Assembly: GCA_006535965.1 (NCBI GenBank)
Contig: QEAR01000005.1
Location: 425,226-489,225 of the forward strand
From: Spizellomyces sp. 'palustris'
Lineage: Eukaryota; Chytridiomycota; Chytridiomycetes; Spizellomycetales; Spizellomycetaceae
Length of the DNA stretch: 64,000 nt
Direction: 5' to 3'
Under the pieces are notes generated by a model, which saw only the letters and a program-made list of their open reading frames with translations, did no database searches and was not told the DNA's origin. The position numbers and the translations under genes are program-made. Position 1 is the first letter of the stretch, and each line of letters begins with the position of its first letter. This document shows, piece after piece, positions 11,063-23,200 of the stretch.

Positions 11063-14000
11063 ATGGACGCCATGGATGTGGGTGATGGCTCTACTAGCCA
11101 TAATGAAGGAAATGAAGCTGAGACGGAGGGCACGGCGAGGCTGCGGCGTTCAACTCGTACAAGGTCTGCTCGATCAGATGTTTCCGCTGGGACAGAAAAC
11201 ATGTCCCAAGCAACACCTAAGGCAAGAAAGGTGGCCAGCGCCAAGCGCACGCCGCAAAGCAAAGGTATGCTCTAATGCGGTTTAGGATATGACATGGTAG
11301 ACGAACTCACCGTTGTACCTTGAATCAGCGGACGACCAGATGTTGAACCGAGAAAGCGAAGAGCCTGATGATGCAGAGGAGGATGCGGTACAGGAGGAAG
11401 CTGAGGGTGCATCCGGGGGGAGTGATGGTTCAGAAGATGATGATGAGACATTTGGAAGAAAGCGAGGGAAGCCTCAGAGCGCAAAGAGTACACCCTCAAG
11501 ACAGGGTACTAAGGGAGGAAGAGGACGCGGTAAAAAGGTCACTGGAACTTCCGCTGCCCGATCGAAACGGAAAACAACCAAAGATGTTGACCTCGAAGAA
11601 GGGTCGATGTTCGATATCGTAATGAATCATGCAAATGCCATGGAAGGCCAGATCTCTGATTGGGTGGCTGAGTATAATGAGGATAAAGTGCATGCTCTGA
11701 TGGATCTAGTCAATTTTCTCATTCAGGTAAAGTTTTCTCTGCGTTGATCACAGGAAGGACCGATTCCTTATAATGTTTGGCCTACTTTAGTCTACCGGCT
11801 GTCCCGGTCGCATTGAAGCGTCCGTATTTGAAGACAAAGACAATATCACTGATCAATTGGAAGGACTGCAAAAGCAATTTGATGCGGTAAGCATTGTATG
11901 GAGCATCACTAGCTATTGATATCATCGATGTCACTTATTCTTGACCCATTTAGCAAACACATCAAGATTACCCTATTATTGCAAAGAGCCGGGGTCGAGT
12001 AGCGAACAAATTCAGAAAGAATTTTACGGATTTCTGGTCAAAATGGATGGCGCGCATCCGACACAATATCTTATTTGATGACAACGGCTGGTGTCTTGAA
12101 GCACTGGTCGTTTGGCTAGTCGCGATGAGCTCCTCTGTATTCCGTCCATTCCGTCACACGGCGACTACGGTTGCCTTGGTGCTCCTCACGGGACTATGTG
12201 ATATTGCTAAGCAGGTTCATAATGAATGGACGACGGCTAACCGACAGCTGAGTACAGAACAAAAAAAAAGTTCTTCTGGGCATAAAAACCAGAAGGTGCA
12301 ACAGTTGGAGCAGCGAGTTGAGGCGCTTCATGATAAAAAGGTCAAACTGGAAACACAAATGAATGATTTGTTCGACAGGTAAGCTAGCCGGCACATACTC
12401 GGAACCTTCATATGCGGGAAGCGCTGAGCGATCTGTTAGCGTCTTTGTACATCGGTATCGAGATAGTGATCCCCTTATCCGAACGGAATGCATTCGAGAG
12501 CTTGGTCTGTGGATAATGAGATTCCCGGATTTGTATCTTGATCCCCAATACCTTCGCTATCTGGGATGGATGTTGTCCGATAAGGTATGGCCACAATGGA
12601 ACAATGCAAATGCGTTAATCAAAGATAAAGCTCTTACGCCCATGCAGAGTCCTACAGTACGGCTGGAGGCTCTTCGGTCGTTATGTCGGTTATATGCCGT
12701 GGAGGCCATGGCATCAGGGCTTCGAGCTTTTACAGAGCGGTTTCGCCCGCGTATGTTGGAAATGGCACTCCGGGAGAAGGAGGTGGCTGTGCGAATTGAG
12801 GCAATTACAGCGGTGACGTTTGTGGCATCCGCTGGACTACTGGAAGATGACGATCGTAATTCTGTCTTGCCTCTCATATTCGACGAAGATGCAAAAGTAC
12901 GGGGTTTACTCTCCAAATTAGCCGAAGATGTTTGGAAAGAAGAATATGTTGAACCGAAGAAGGATGAACTGAAGTCAGGTCGAATACGGTCTAATGTGAC
13001 TGAAGTTCAAGATAGTTGGGCAGAAATTAAAGCCCTTTGCGAAATGCTGGTTCATCTTGCAAAAACACTGGACGAACAAACCCGTAAGCGTGATGACGAG
13101 CGACGTGCAAAGCTTGCGACGGCGGCGCAAGACCAAGGTCAGAGCGAAACCCAGACTCTGGGGGAAACTCAAACTCAGTCACTCTTCACTGCGGAACCTC
13201 ATAATGCGATGGATCTTGATGAAGATATAGACGATGAAGACTTCTCCGACGAGACTCGGGATCAACAACAGCGAAGACGATGTGACCGGTTAGAACTCAT
13301 TCAGTGGCTTTCGAAGGACGAGAAGCCAGCGGAGAGTGTCATTGGATTTGGAACAGTAGAAGCAGCGGTTTCCGCGCTGTGGGGTCATATCAGCGTCTTG
13401 AAAGATTGGCAGACCATGTGTAACTATCTCGCACATGATTCTTCTGAAGAAAACGAGGGGGCTTCGCAAGCGGTTTCCGCTAGCAACAGCTACAATCCGA
13501 TGCGTCTCACAGATGAGGAAGAAAGTTGTCTTATCTACGTTGTGAATGCGGTCTTAGCACGGATTATTTCTGATGCACATGGTACCGCAGATCATTCGAA
13601 AAAGAAGGGCACAGCTAAGCTAGAGGATGTGCGGATGGAGGTCAGCCGTGGTTTGATAACCCATTTGCCCAAATTATTGAAAAAATATGGTGGAGAATAC
13701 ACCGGAGCGGGCCAGAGACGTGTAGTCGAAGTCGTGATGATGGTCAGACATGTCGACATCCGGATCTACCTCGACATGCGGATGTTAAAGGTGATAAGCC
13801 GTTCGAGTACTTCGTTTGATGGTCTCCCACTAACTGGCCGTATTACTCAGGCTTACGACGCACTGTTTGATGATTTGAGGAAAGCGTTTCTCAAGCATTC
13901 TAGCGAGGACATTCTATCGGAATGCGCTCAAACATTTCGCTACTTAATGGGTAGAGAGAAGGCCGGGCCCAGTGTGTCGGTGTCCGGCCGTCAACAGCGG

Positions 14001-16834
14001 GCTACAAATTCCAACGCGGTGGAATCAGATGACGCTTCAGTGGCAAGCTTGCTTATCACCACGAAGCAGAAGGTCGAAGAGCTCGTGGAGGAGGTGGTCG
14101 GCACCCAGGTCGCTACCAAATTAAGAGACCTAGAGGCAGACATCAAAAGAGGTGTTGACATCAATTTGGACACCTTATATGCCCTCCGTAATGCATTACG
14201 AAGACTTGGGCAGCTTTGGAATATGTTGGATTTGGGTGGATTGGATGCGATGATCAAGGCTGGTGATGTGCAGTGGAACGGGCTTTTCGAGCTGCTGAAT
14301 GGCGTTTTGAACGCAAGCTTGACGATTGTGACCAGTAGGGTAGAGACCCTTCGCGCTAATGGATCAGATCCCAACGGTAGCTTGCCGTCGGATGAAACTG
14401 CGAATGCTTTGGATGATATTATTGAAACAGCGTTGCATGTAATGTGTCTCGATGTGGCGTGGGAACTCAAGAAAGCTTTCACCACCGCCATCGAATCCAC
14501 GAAAGAGTCACAAGTAGTTGAAAATGATGACGCCGTTCCTGCCGAACCTATAAATATATCACCAGAACAAGCGGAAACATTTTTGAAGGTCTTTAATGAA
14601 AAATGCGATCGCCTTATGCCGATTGCGGAGGCCATCATAGCCGAAAACGAGCGGGAATGGATTCAATTTCGAATTGGAGTTAAACTGAGCGCGTTCAAGG
14701 TTTTGACCTACATGTACTTAATGCTGAATGGAGATGCGGCGGTCGTGTTCCCTGAGGTCGCCCGGCATCCCCCAGACGATGTGCAGGACGGATCTGTGGA
14801 TGTGCTCGTGAGACTTGTTGATGCTCTATCCCTCGATATTTCTACCAACCGGAAAAAAGCCGGCGATGACGACATTCGTACATTGGATGCGGACCAAACC
14901 GAGGAAGCACGTCACGAAGTCGCTAAGTTGATGGCCGATCTCGGACGACTGATAGTGCATGGGCTTTACGACGGAAAGTATTCCGTGATGCTTTTGAAGT
15001 ATGTTGGGGTGGGTGATGACGAACGCTACATCCACGCAGTCGACAATGGAAAGATTTCGGTTTCAATGTTTGGAACCATATGGGATGGGTTAGTGGAGGA
15101 ATGCGTCAAAGATGTTATTGGAATGCGAATCAAGGTTGCTGCCGAGGAGGTCATCGACGAAGAGAGCGAGGAACCTATGCAAAATCGATTGAAATTGTTC
15201 AAGAGGGTCACTACCAAGGCTGCTGAGGTGGTGTTTGAGGGGCTGAAGCAGGTGAGCTTGCCGCCGTACAAATTCATTTGCAAAGTCATTTGCTAATGGA
15301 TTTCCAACAAGTCTTGCGATATTTATTTCCGCTCCCACGTATCTGGCATTGATGCCGCTTTAAGTTTAGCAAAAGTTCTTATTGGCATCATTAAAGCCTG
15401 GCCCGCTATCGTTCAAACTTCGCCGAAGCTTCGAGTAGTGCATGGCCTCGTTGTCGAGACGCTACTTGACTTGTTGAAACGCGGGGGCGACGAAATGGTT
15501 CGGCGGGTAGAAGAATGGGCTGTCATCCATGGCGGCAGTGTGGGCGACGACGAGCTACTCCTTCTTCGACCTCGGGACGTTCGTAAGACACTACACGAAA
15601 TCAATGAAGGTTGGAGAGTTTGGGGTGCTGTTGGAGGCACTGTTCAGCAGATTGTGCACGAGCTTGGAACTTTGAAGCGGGGTAATGATTTGAATGAAGA
15701 CGATGAGATTATTGAAAGCGTTGAGGACGTGTGAGTATCTTAACTGTCTAGTATGTCGATAATGCCAGCTGCATATTCATGGTCTTTCAATCAGGGTGGA
15801 ACACATTTCTCAGCAGTTGCGTGCCAAAGGATTCAAGCCAGGCGAGTCGGATAAAGACTGGCAAGGTTACTGGGGTTTCGTCAAAGCCCTAGAGAAAGGT
15901 GACTCGTCCACAAAACGACGAGGTCGCAAGGCCAAGGCAGTTGTTAGTCGCGGTAGGTTCTGCTGCATGTTTGACGTCACCGCAGTGCACTGAACGCATA
16001 TTTGCAATTGTAGAGGGAACCCCCGAGATTGCAACAGCCAAGCCTAGGCAAAAGCGTGCGTCAAAAGCCCACAAAGATGACAAATTAGACGAAGACTCGG
16101 ATGCGACGCCTAAAGCTAAGAAGACGCCTCGCGGTCGGCGCAAGAAAGCCAGGGAAGATGATGGTGAAGAAGATGAAGGAGAAGCGGTTACACCGGCTCC
16201 TAGGCGCCGGTCGACTAGAGCTTCCGCTAGTGCCAGGAAGACATCCTACAGGGAGATTGATGAAGAGGAAGGGGAAGAAGATGTGATACAAGATGATCAG
16301 GAAGAGGAGTTCGAGGATGCAGAAGAAGCCGACGTGCCGTTGATGACAACACCCGCTAAGGCACCTGCCAAAGACGTGAATGCTACACCGCGAACACCTC
16401 CCAAAACCACCTACAAGAAACGCCATACGCGTACGTCGGCTGGCAGCACGCGGAGCTCACGCGCAAATACTCCAGAGGAAGAAGACCAAGTCACTCCGAA
16501 AGCCAAACCTCCACCCCGAAATCTCAAGAAGCCCATTCAGGGCTTGAATAACGAGGAGGAAGATCGCTCCTCCCCTGAGCTACCACAGGCACAGGTCGTC
16601 GAAGGACGACAGACGCGGGGCCAAAAACGTGGGCGGGCCGAGCCGCCGCGAACGCCTCCCCGTAAACAAAAGCGCATGCAAAGATCTAGTGCTGATTCCG
16701 AGGATCAAGAGCAAGATGAAACGAATAAGGAAAACGAAGGCGCGATTGAGTCTTTGCAAGAGAGAGCCATGAGCGATGATGGGTTTGTGAGTTCGCCTGA
16801 GATATTGGCGAAGAAGAGGGTTCGGGTTGCTTAA
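11063..16834 (+). CDS. SCC3: Cohesin subunit SA/STAG (Scc3)
   Basis: Regulatory HEAT-repeat subunit of cohesin; it binds the kleisin Scc1/Rad21 and DNA and is needed for sister-chromatid cohesion. Nine exons (11063-11264, 11329-11726, 11791-11886, 11954-12378, 12440-12584, 12648-15251, 15312-15730, 15795-15952, 16014-16834) join in phase to 1755 residues. An acidic/basic disordered N-terminus leads to the STAG domain (SMFDIVMNHANAMEGQISDW onward), a coiled segment near 12280-12370, and the stromalin-conservative domain (VFVHRYRDSDPLIRTECIRE). A long HEAT region follows, then a disordered tail of about 270 residues with mixed Glu/Lys runs and several TP sites. It is much longer than yeast Scc3 (about 1150), mostly through the tails. 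The 63-base intron 12585-12647 keeps the frame without a stop. Identity firm. Confidence 0.92.
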
Positions 16835-17219
16835 ACCTGTCATTTTCATATAAATGTGGAGGTTATATGTCCGTCTCCTTTTTTTTATAATTACATTTGA
16901 AATGAGGTAACGTTTTGAAGGGCTGAGGTTGATGATATCTCAATGTGATGTCCTGTTTTTGATTTAGTGTAGACATGCCATTTCTTGTTTTGCTGGTTTT
17001 TGTTTTTTGCTGTATTTAATTCTTTTTACAAAGGAAGAGAAATGAATGTATATCAGGTATTATCACACGCCACATCTCTTTTGCATTCGCATTTTTAAAG
17101 ACGAAGTCTCGTCAGCTTGCAACTAATGCATAAAGAGATTTTCATTCCATTCTTGCAATAGAAATCAATAGAAATAGACAATGCTATCACTGTCGTCCTA
17201 CACTATCGTCTAAACCGGT
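16835..17219. other. Convergent 3' region of SCC3 and CAT2
   Basis: AT-rich 385 bases between two converging stop codons, with T runs (16878-16886, 17009-17015) suited to 3' untranslated regions. No gene seen. Confidence 0.6.
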
Positions 17220-19659
17220 CTACAGTTTTGCTTTCGCATCTCCAGTACCGTTCACATCGACGCACATCTGAGCGATGTCGGTCAGAACGGAAGCTAATGT
17301 TTCTATATACTTTCCACTGGAAGTTTCCTTGCACGAGCACTTGCTTTCGACGCCGATTTTGATGACTTTGGATGCAATCATATAGTTCATGCCGTATCCG
17401 TCGGGGTACTGCATGGAGCACACCATTAGATTTTAAGGAATGCAAAAGATGGAGTTACAACGTTGCGTACCACAGCGCCAAACCCTGTTCCTAAGATCCG
17501 ATCACCAGGGAACAATCCGCTCGTAGACAGCTGCCAGTAACTTGACTTGCCGTACGCAGGATCCTTGAAGATCTCTGCACTTTCACCATCTTTCATGCAC
17601 ATTCGTAGACCCAGGAGGTGTCTATCCACTCCGCGTCCTTGTCCCGCAATGGAAAGGTATTTAACATGAGCCGTGCAGGCCTTTTGGAGCAGGTTATACT
17701 TTTCTTGTGCCTGTGAACATCACTCTGTAAGTAATATCAACTTTTTGATCGTTCCATATCGCTACACACTTACCGAAACATTGCGCTGATCGAATGCCTC
17801 AACAAACGCTTTTGAATCAGAAGACAGCGAGCGGCAAGTCTCGGTGCGCCCATGGAGAAATTGTCGGGTACTCGCCGTCTCATACACAGCAGCGCACTTC
17901 CCGTGCAGGCGGTAAAATGCAAGCTGTAACGCCATTTGCATATAGGCATCCGGGCTCACTTTAGCTGTCGTGTACAGAAGGTCAGGTCATTGTGCGAAAG
18001 CCCAATACTGAACTTGTCACTAACCACTTTTCTTCATCAAGTCTGATCCGTATCCCGAGTAATGCAAGATTCGTACATCGCTGTCGGCAATGGTCTTTTC
18101 AATAAAGACCTTTGCTTCTTTCAGACCCTCTGTGATCTTTGCATCGATCTGCCATGTCAGGAGTCTCGGGTGCCTCATCACAGGGTTCGACTTTGCAGTT
18201 GGTGGATCACGGGCAGGCTCGCTGGAAATGATTATTCAGTTAAGCGATTCATTGGCACGGCAGTAAGATCAAACACCCACTGTTGGACAAGGTAGTCGAC
18301 CATCAATGCCGGGACCAAAGCGTCACAGGGAGAGTGCTGGATAACAGGAGTCGTTAAATGGAATCAAAACAATATCTATCTCGAGTTTACGGCATTACCT
18401 CCCCGTTCACGCCAGTACGTCCATCATTCATCATGCAAACCGAAATCGACTTGTCAAACCAGCGATTGTGTCCGTTCATGGCATGGAAAGTGTTTTCTGG
18501 AGATAGGGTCCGGCGATATGTCAGCATCCAATCTCCACGTGTCAATGTAAAAAAAACTCACTTGCAAGGTACTCTACGTGCAACGGTAAACAGTAATCAT
18601 CCAAGGAGACAGCGAAGAGCGCAGTCTCAATGGTTTTGAAAGATTCTCTGTTGACAGCGCTCAAGTCTTCCAAATGCTTGTGCATCTACGCGAATCATTC
18701 TGTTGGTAAACCACAGCACATGCATTTGCAATTGCCCTATTCACCTCTGCCCATTTGTCGCGATGTATAGCGGTAAATAAGCCTATTGGCGGTTGCATCT
18801 CTTTCGATCGTGTAACGCTTTGCACAACAGTCTTCAACTGTCTACAAGTCAGGGTCAACGTAATGCCCTGTCATTAGCGGCACCGGACCTTCACTCACTT
18901 TTCAATATCCGTGATCGACACTCGTTCGCCATTGTTTGCATCATAAACATCAACGGCGTAAATTTGATCCCGAACCAGTACAACGACATGCTTGGCATGT
19001 GTTGGGTGAGACCCAACGTTGACGTCACATTCTGCTTTGGGCACTCGCGTGATACCAAAAATGTGACGGTACTGGTTCATGTCCTGAGGTCCAGCTCGGG
19101 TCATGTCGACGGGGAGGGTCTCGCTGTTACAAAACGCAAGAGTAAATGAGCACTTGCCCTCACCATATGTGATATCGAGTTGAACCTACGTATCAAGCAA
19201 GTTTTTGTAATCCAAGAGATTGGTAATGAGCCCAGCAGCCCTACGCAACTGGAAACCTGTGTATTGTCCATTCTTTCGCGCAGAGCTCTTCTCGGTTATT
19301 AGCTCTTTTGGAGTCTCCGGGTGATCTCTCCCCAGCATATACCAGTTGGAGTTGACCATTAAGCCCTCCCTCCACGAATGATACGCTAGTCTCAACCACC
19401 ATCTCTCCAACCACGAATTGGGCTCATTCTTATCGTGCTCAAGTAATCGCTGTTGAAGAGTATGCCCCAGCCCGCCTGGCTTGATGAATTCGCGAACTGC
19501 TGCCTCAGAGTGTGCGAATTCTTCCTGGGAGAGCACCGGACGCAGAGTTTGCAGATAGCGTTCAGCTGTTTCTTCCAATGGCGGGATTGGAAGACGCGCC
19601 AGCTTCGATTGAAGGCTGAACGTCCTGGGTGCAGGCCCTTTTTGAGCTGTTGCGGCCAT
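17220..19659 (-). CDS. CAT2: Carnitine O-acetyltransferase, C-terminal AKL
   Basis: Transfers acetyl groups between CoA and carnitine so that acetyl units can leave peroxisomes and enter mitochondria. Roughly nine exons. The core opens at LARLPIPPLEETAERYLQTL, then DYKNLLDTETLPVD, VRDQIYAVDVYDANNGERVS, NTFHAMNGHNRWFDKSISV, the catalytic EHSPCDALVPALMVDY (His codon 18336-18334), GQGRGVDRHLLGL, STSG and YPDGYGMNYMI. It stops at TAG 17222-17220 after KAKL, giving the terminal tripeptide AKL, a type 1 peroxisomal signal, as in yeast Cat2. ATG 19659 (MAATAQKG) is the first ATG in the open frame. The frame stays open upstream to about 19770 without an ATG and encodes a basic, hydroxylated stretch (RTFRTVPRFNKPFISF, IFASRFAER) like a mitochondrial presequence, so a longer spliced or non-AUG form is likely. 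Divergent from GDB1. Confidence 0.92.
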
Positions 19660-20234
19660 CCTCTCTGCAAATCTAGATGCAAAGATCGTCACAACTGTGG
19701 TGAAGGAAATAAAGGGCTTGTTGAACCGCGGAACTGTCCGGAATGTCCTCACGTGGTCACTGATGTTGGGTAAGCACTCCGATCATCGTCTCCAACTTTG
19801 GAGAAACAATCAGACCAACACCCCAATGACAAGCCGCGGTAACAGCTATGCAAATCGCTCGTCATTGTCGTCAAAAAGGTCAAGGTAAGCGTCCATACTC
19901 CATGGCCGTTGATCTGTGCGGGTCTTGCGCCTTCAAAGCCCTCGTCGGCCCAAGATAAAAGTATCCTCTTCATCAACGGGCGCGACGCCAGTCCATCTTG
20001 TCGATTACCCCACTCCTTTTCCCACAATACATTGTAAGCAGGAATGTGATGCACCATGAAGCATCGGCCGAAATCCCCAAGATGTCAGGCTTTGCAATGG
20101 TTGTCAGATTCCATGAACTGTAAATCCGGTTCCAAGCTACAATATCCTGGTTCATTCCAGACATCCGACGCGTCGCGTCGCCTCTCAGGTTCCGGCGCCT
20201 CGTTTTGCTCAAACCTTTGGAGATCTCCTCCAAG
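19660..20234. other. CAT2/GDB1 divergent region with unexplained coding-like frames
   Basis: 575 bases between the CAT2 ATG and the GDB1 ATG. Bases 19660-19770 keep the CAT2 frame open and look like a presequence. A CACGTG lies at 19750-19755. Further up, leftward frames look protein-like in pieces: VDEEDTFILGRRGL, then in the same frame after one TGA the stretch RKTRTDQRPWSM and MDAYLDLFDDNDERFA ending in TAG at about 19849. Another frame reads FEQNEAPEPERRRDASDVW. No splice model joins them convincingly and no family is recognised. They may be upstream exons of CAT2, a small separate gene, or chance. Confidence 0.35.
19750..19755. promoter_or_regulatory. CACGTG palindrome upstream of CAT2
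   Basis: GACCACGTGAGG, about 90 bases upstream of the CAT2 ATG. If the longer mitochondrial form exists this lies inside its 5' exon. Candidate bHLH site. Confidence 0.25.
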
Positions 20235-23200
20235 ATGACAGTCATTTTCACCCTTCGGCTGGGTGACGACGGGTCTCCCGAAGAACGAAAGAAGGTGGGA
20301 ATCAAGTAGGAGTGACCGTCTTGTACCTGTTATATATACTGTAGCTAGCTTTGGCGTACAGATAAGAGTTGACTTTTTGCCTGCTTGCTGACTCGACTTT
20401 TCCTTTGTCGTGTCTAGTATGTGCGGTTACCTCCGCCTGTAGATAGACAACCATATGTACTGCGTCTAGTAATTACAGCTGGTTGCGTTGCGTCCCGAAA
20501 ACCCACTCTTCACACGAATTATCCGGCTGCTGGGTGAGCTTGTTCTGGAGCCAGATAACTTCTCATTGTTCCAGTTGGAGGGATCTAATTGAGCAATCAC
20601 CTCAACGTGGTGCATATCTTTAGGGAAACCTTTGAAAGAAGTAAATTCCAGTCCGTGGAGTGAGTTACTCGTGTATTTGACCTTCGCATCTTGCAGGACG
20701 GCTTTTTTTTGAGCACTTCTCTGCTTTCTTTCCATGCAGCTTCCATAATGAAGGTCTGGCAGATTCTACTGTTGAGATTACGATACGCATTCCAGGAGTA
20801 TTTGAGTACTATGTGGAGTATGACAACTGGCAGACAGGCCAACGAACATGTTCCAAAACGCCAGGAGCCTTGGTGGTGGATCCAAGGTTGTACCTTCCCA
20901 ATACCGCCTTGAATGATCCCAGAATCAAATCACCGGAAAAAATCCTCCTACCCTTGGATGGCGTATCCGTTCTGACTGTTATTCCCAAATGGATGCCCAC
21001 TCTTCCGCACTGGCCACCATATTTTTCGGCTTTTGCGGAAACTGGTTACAATATGGTCCATTTTGCTCCGATGAACGCGCGAGGAACCTCCAATTCACCA
21101 TACAGCATATATGATCAACTCTCCCTTTCGGATGACTTATTTGATGCAAGGTTATCAGAAAAGGAGAAAGAGGAGAGTTTGGGGAATACCCTAGAAAAGA
21201 TTCGGAAGGAAAATGGGATCCTTAGCGTCACGGATATAGTGTGGAACCATACAGCTTGCAATAGTAGCTGGTTACAAGAGCATCCTGAAGCAGGTTGCTT
21301 TTACTGTTTAACACTTGAGCGGCCCAAATCTTAAACCTGAACTTGCACTCTTCCCCGTAGGTTATAATCTGAAAACGTCACCGCATCTTCGGCCCGCATA
21401 CGAGCTCGAGGAAGCGCTACTTCAGTTCTCAGATGATCTGGTGCAAAAGTATGGGAAGCCGGCGGCCATACACACTGAAGAGGATTTGCAGCGAGTTCTT
21501 GATGTTGTCAAATCCAAGGTCATACCTCGGGTGAAGCTATGGGAATTTTATATTGTGGATGTTCTATTAGCAGTAGCCGAAATGCGAAAAGTACTCTCAT
21601 CCCAGAGACGTTCTCGTGACCAGAATCGGTACTCATCCCGGAACCTAAGCATTTTGTCCCTTCAAGGACAAGCCCAACTACTGTCTCACGATTGTCTAAT
21701 GGATGCCAAAGACGGCAGTCGATACGCAAAGACAATCAACAGTGAAGTGGCTGCAGAGTTCATCCAGAAATTAGCAGTGGACTTGCACCTGGAGGATTTG
21801 GAAACACAAATATCACGATACGAAGCTATCCTGAATGAGATCAACCTTCCGTTGTACCAGGAGCACGATGCGGATGTGGTTGCGATTATAGAAAATATCA
21901 CGAATCGTGCAAGATTTCTCCGGATAGAGCCCCATGGACCAAAACTCGGCGCAATTTCGAGAGAGTATGTGCAGCAGCATTTGGCATGGGGGACGGGAAC
22001 CGTACTCGATCTGACACTTGTGCGTCCTTTAGGAAGCCTCTTGTTGATACCTATTTCACGAGGTTGCCTCGTAATGAAGTAACGACATCTCGACATGCAG
22101 ACGAGCTTGTATTAGCAAACAACGGCTGGATCTGGAATGCCGACCCTTTGATTAACTTTGCAGCCGCGGGCTCGAAATCCTACCTGCGACGAGAAGTAAT
22201 TGCTTGGAGTGATTGCGTGAAGCTTCGCTACGGGGACAAGCCAGTATGAACATGCGTGTATTTCTTTGGGAAAGATTTCCCGGGTCCTTATCCTTGAGCG
22301 TCACGTTAAACTTTACATCTCGATTTGCTGCAGGAAGATAACCCTTGGCTTTGGGAGCACCAGATTGCGTACACGCAGAAAATGGCTCGTCTCTTTGACG
22401 GCTTACGTATTGATAATTGCCATTCAACCCCATTACATGTTGCGTCAGCGCTTTTGGATGCCGGTCGAAGGGTCAACCCAGACTTATACGTGTTTGCGGA
22501 GTTGTTCACTGGATCAGAGGAGAAGGACATCATGTTTGTTTCTAAACTGGGCATCAACTCGCTCATTCGAGAGGCCATGAATGCCTGGGATCCGCACGAG
22601 CTGAGTCGGCTGGTTCATCGATATGGTGGACAGCCCGTCGGTATGAGAATGATCAGCATTGTGTCTGTTGTTTTTGGTGCTCATCCAAGTCTGTCTATGG
22701 CAGGATCGTTAACATTCCCACCAGAAAACTTTCCGCTAGACATTCTTGGACATGATCTGAATTCTAACGTATTTACCTCAAGCGCCGAGGAGGAAGAGAT
22801 CTTGGTTGATGTGAAGGGTTCGGCACCTCATGCACTCTTCATGGACTGGTAAGCTACTGCATGGGATGATGCGTCAGCTGTTTGAGCACTTAATTATCAT
22901 ATTTAGTACTCATGACAATGAAACGCCACATCAAAAGCGCACTGCTGCGGATACGCTACCGAATGCTGCAATCGTCGCAATGTCAAGCTGTGCGGTTGGC
23001 AGTGTGATGGGATATGACGAGATTGTCCCGGAACTGCTGAATCTTGTTACAGAGTCACGAAAGTATCGAGTCCCTGATTTCAACGACGGTATTTTACCAG
23101 GTGCGTGGCGTGACTAGTCTAACGTGAGACTTCATCTGCATTCATTTGACGTGGCATTCCTATAAAAAGCGAAATCAGTACTATATAACGTCCATCTGAA

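Noticed and set aside
10606-11262. 218-codon leftward frame
   Set aside because: Antisense to the SCC3 start and its upstream region; no family features.
13991-14638. 215-codon leftward frame
   Set aside because: Antisense shadow of the large SCC3 exon.
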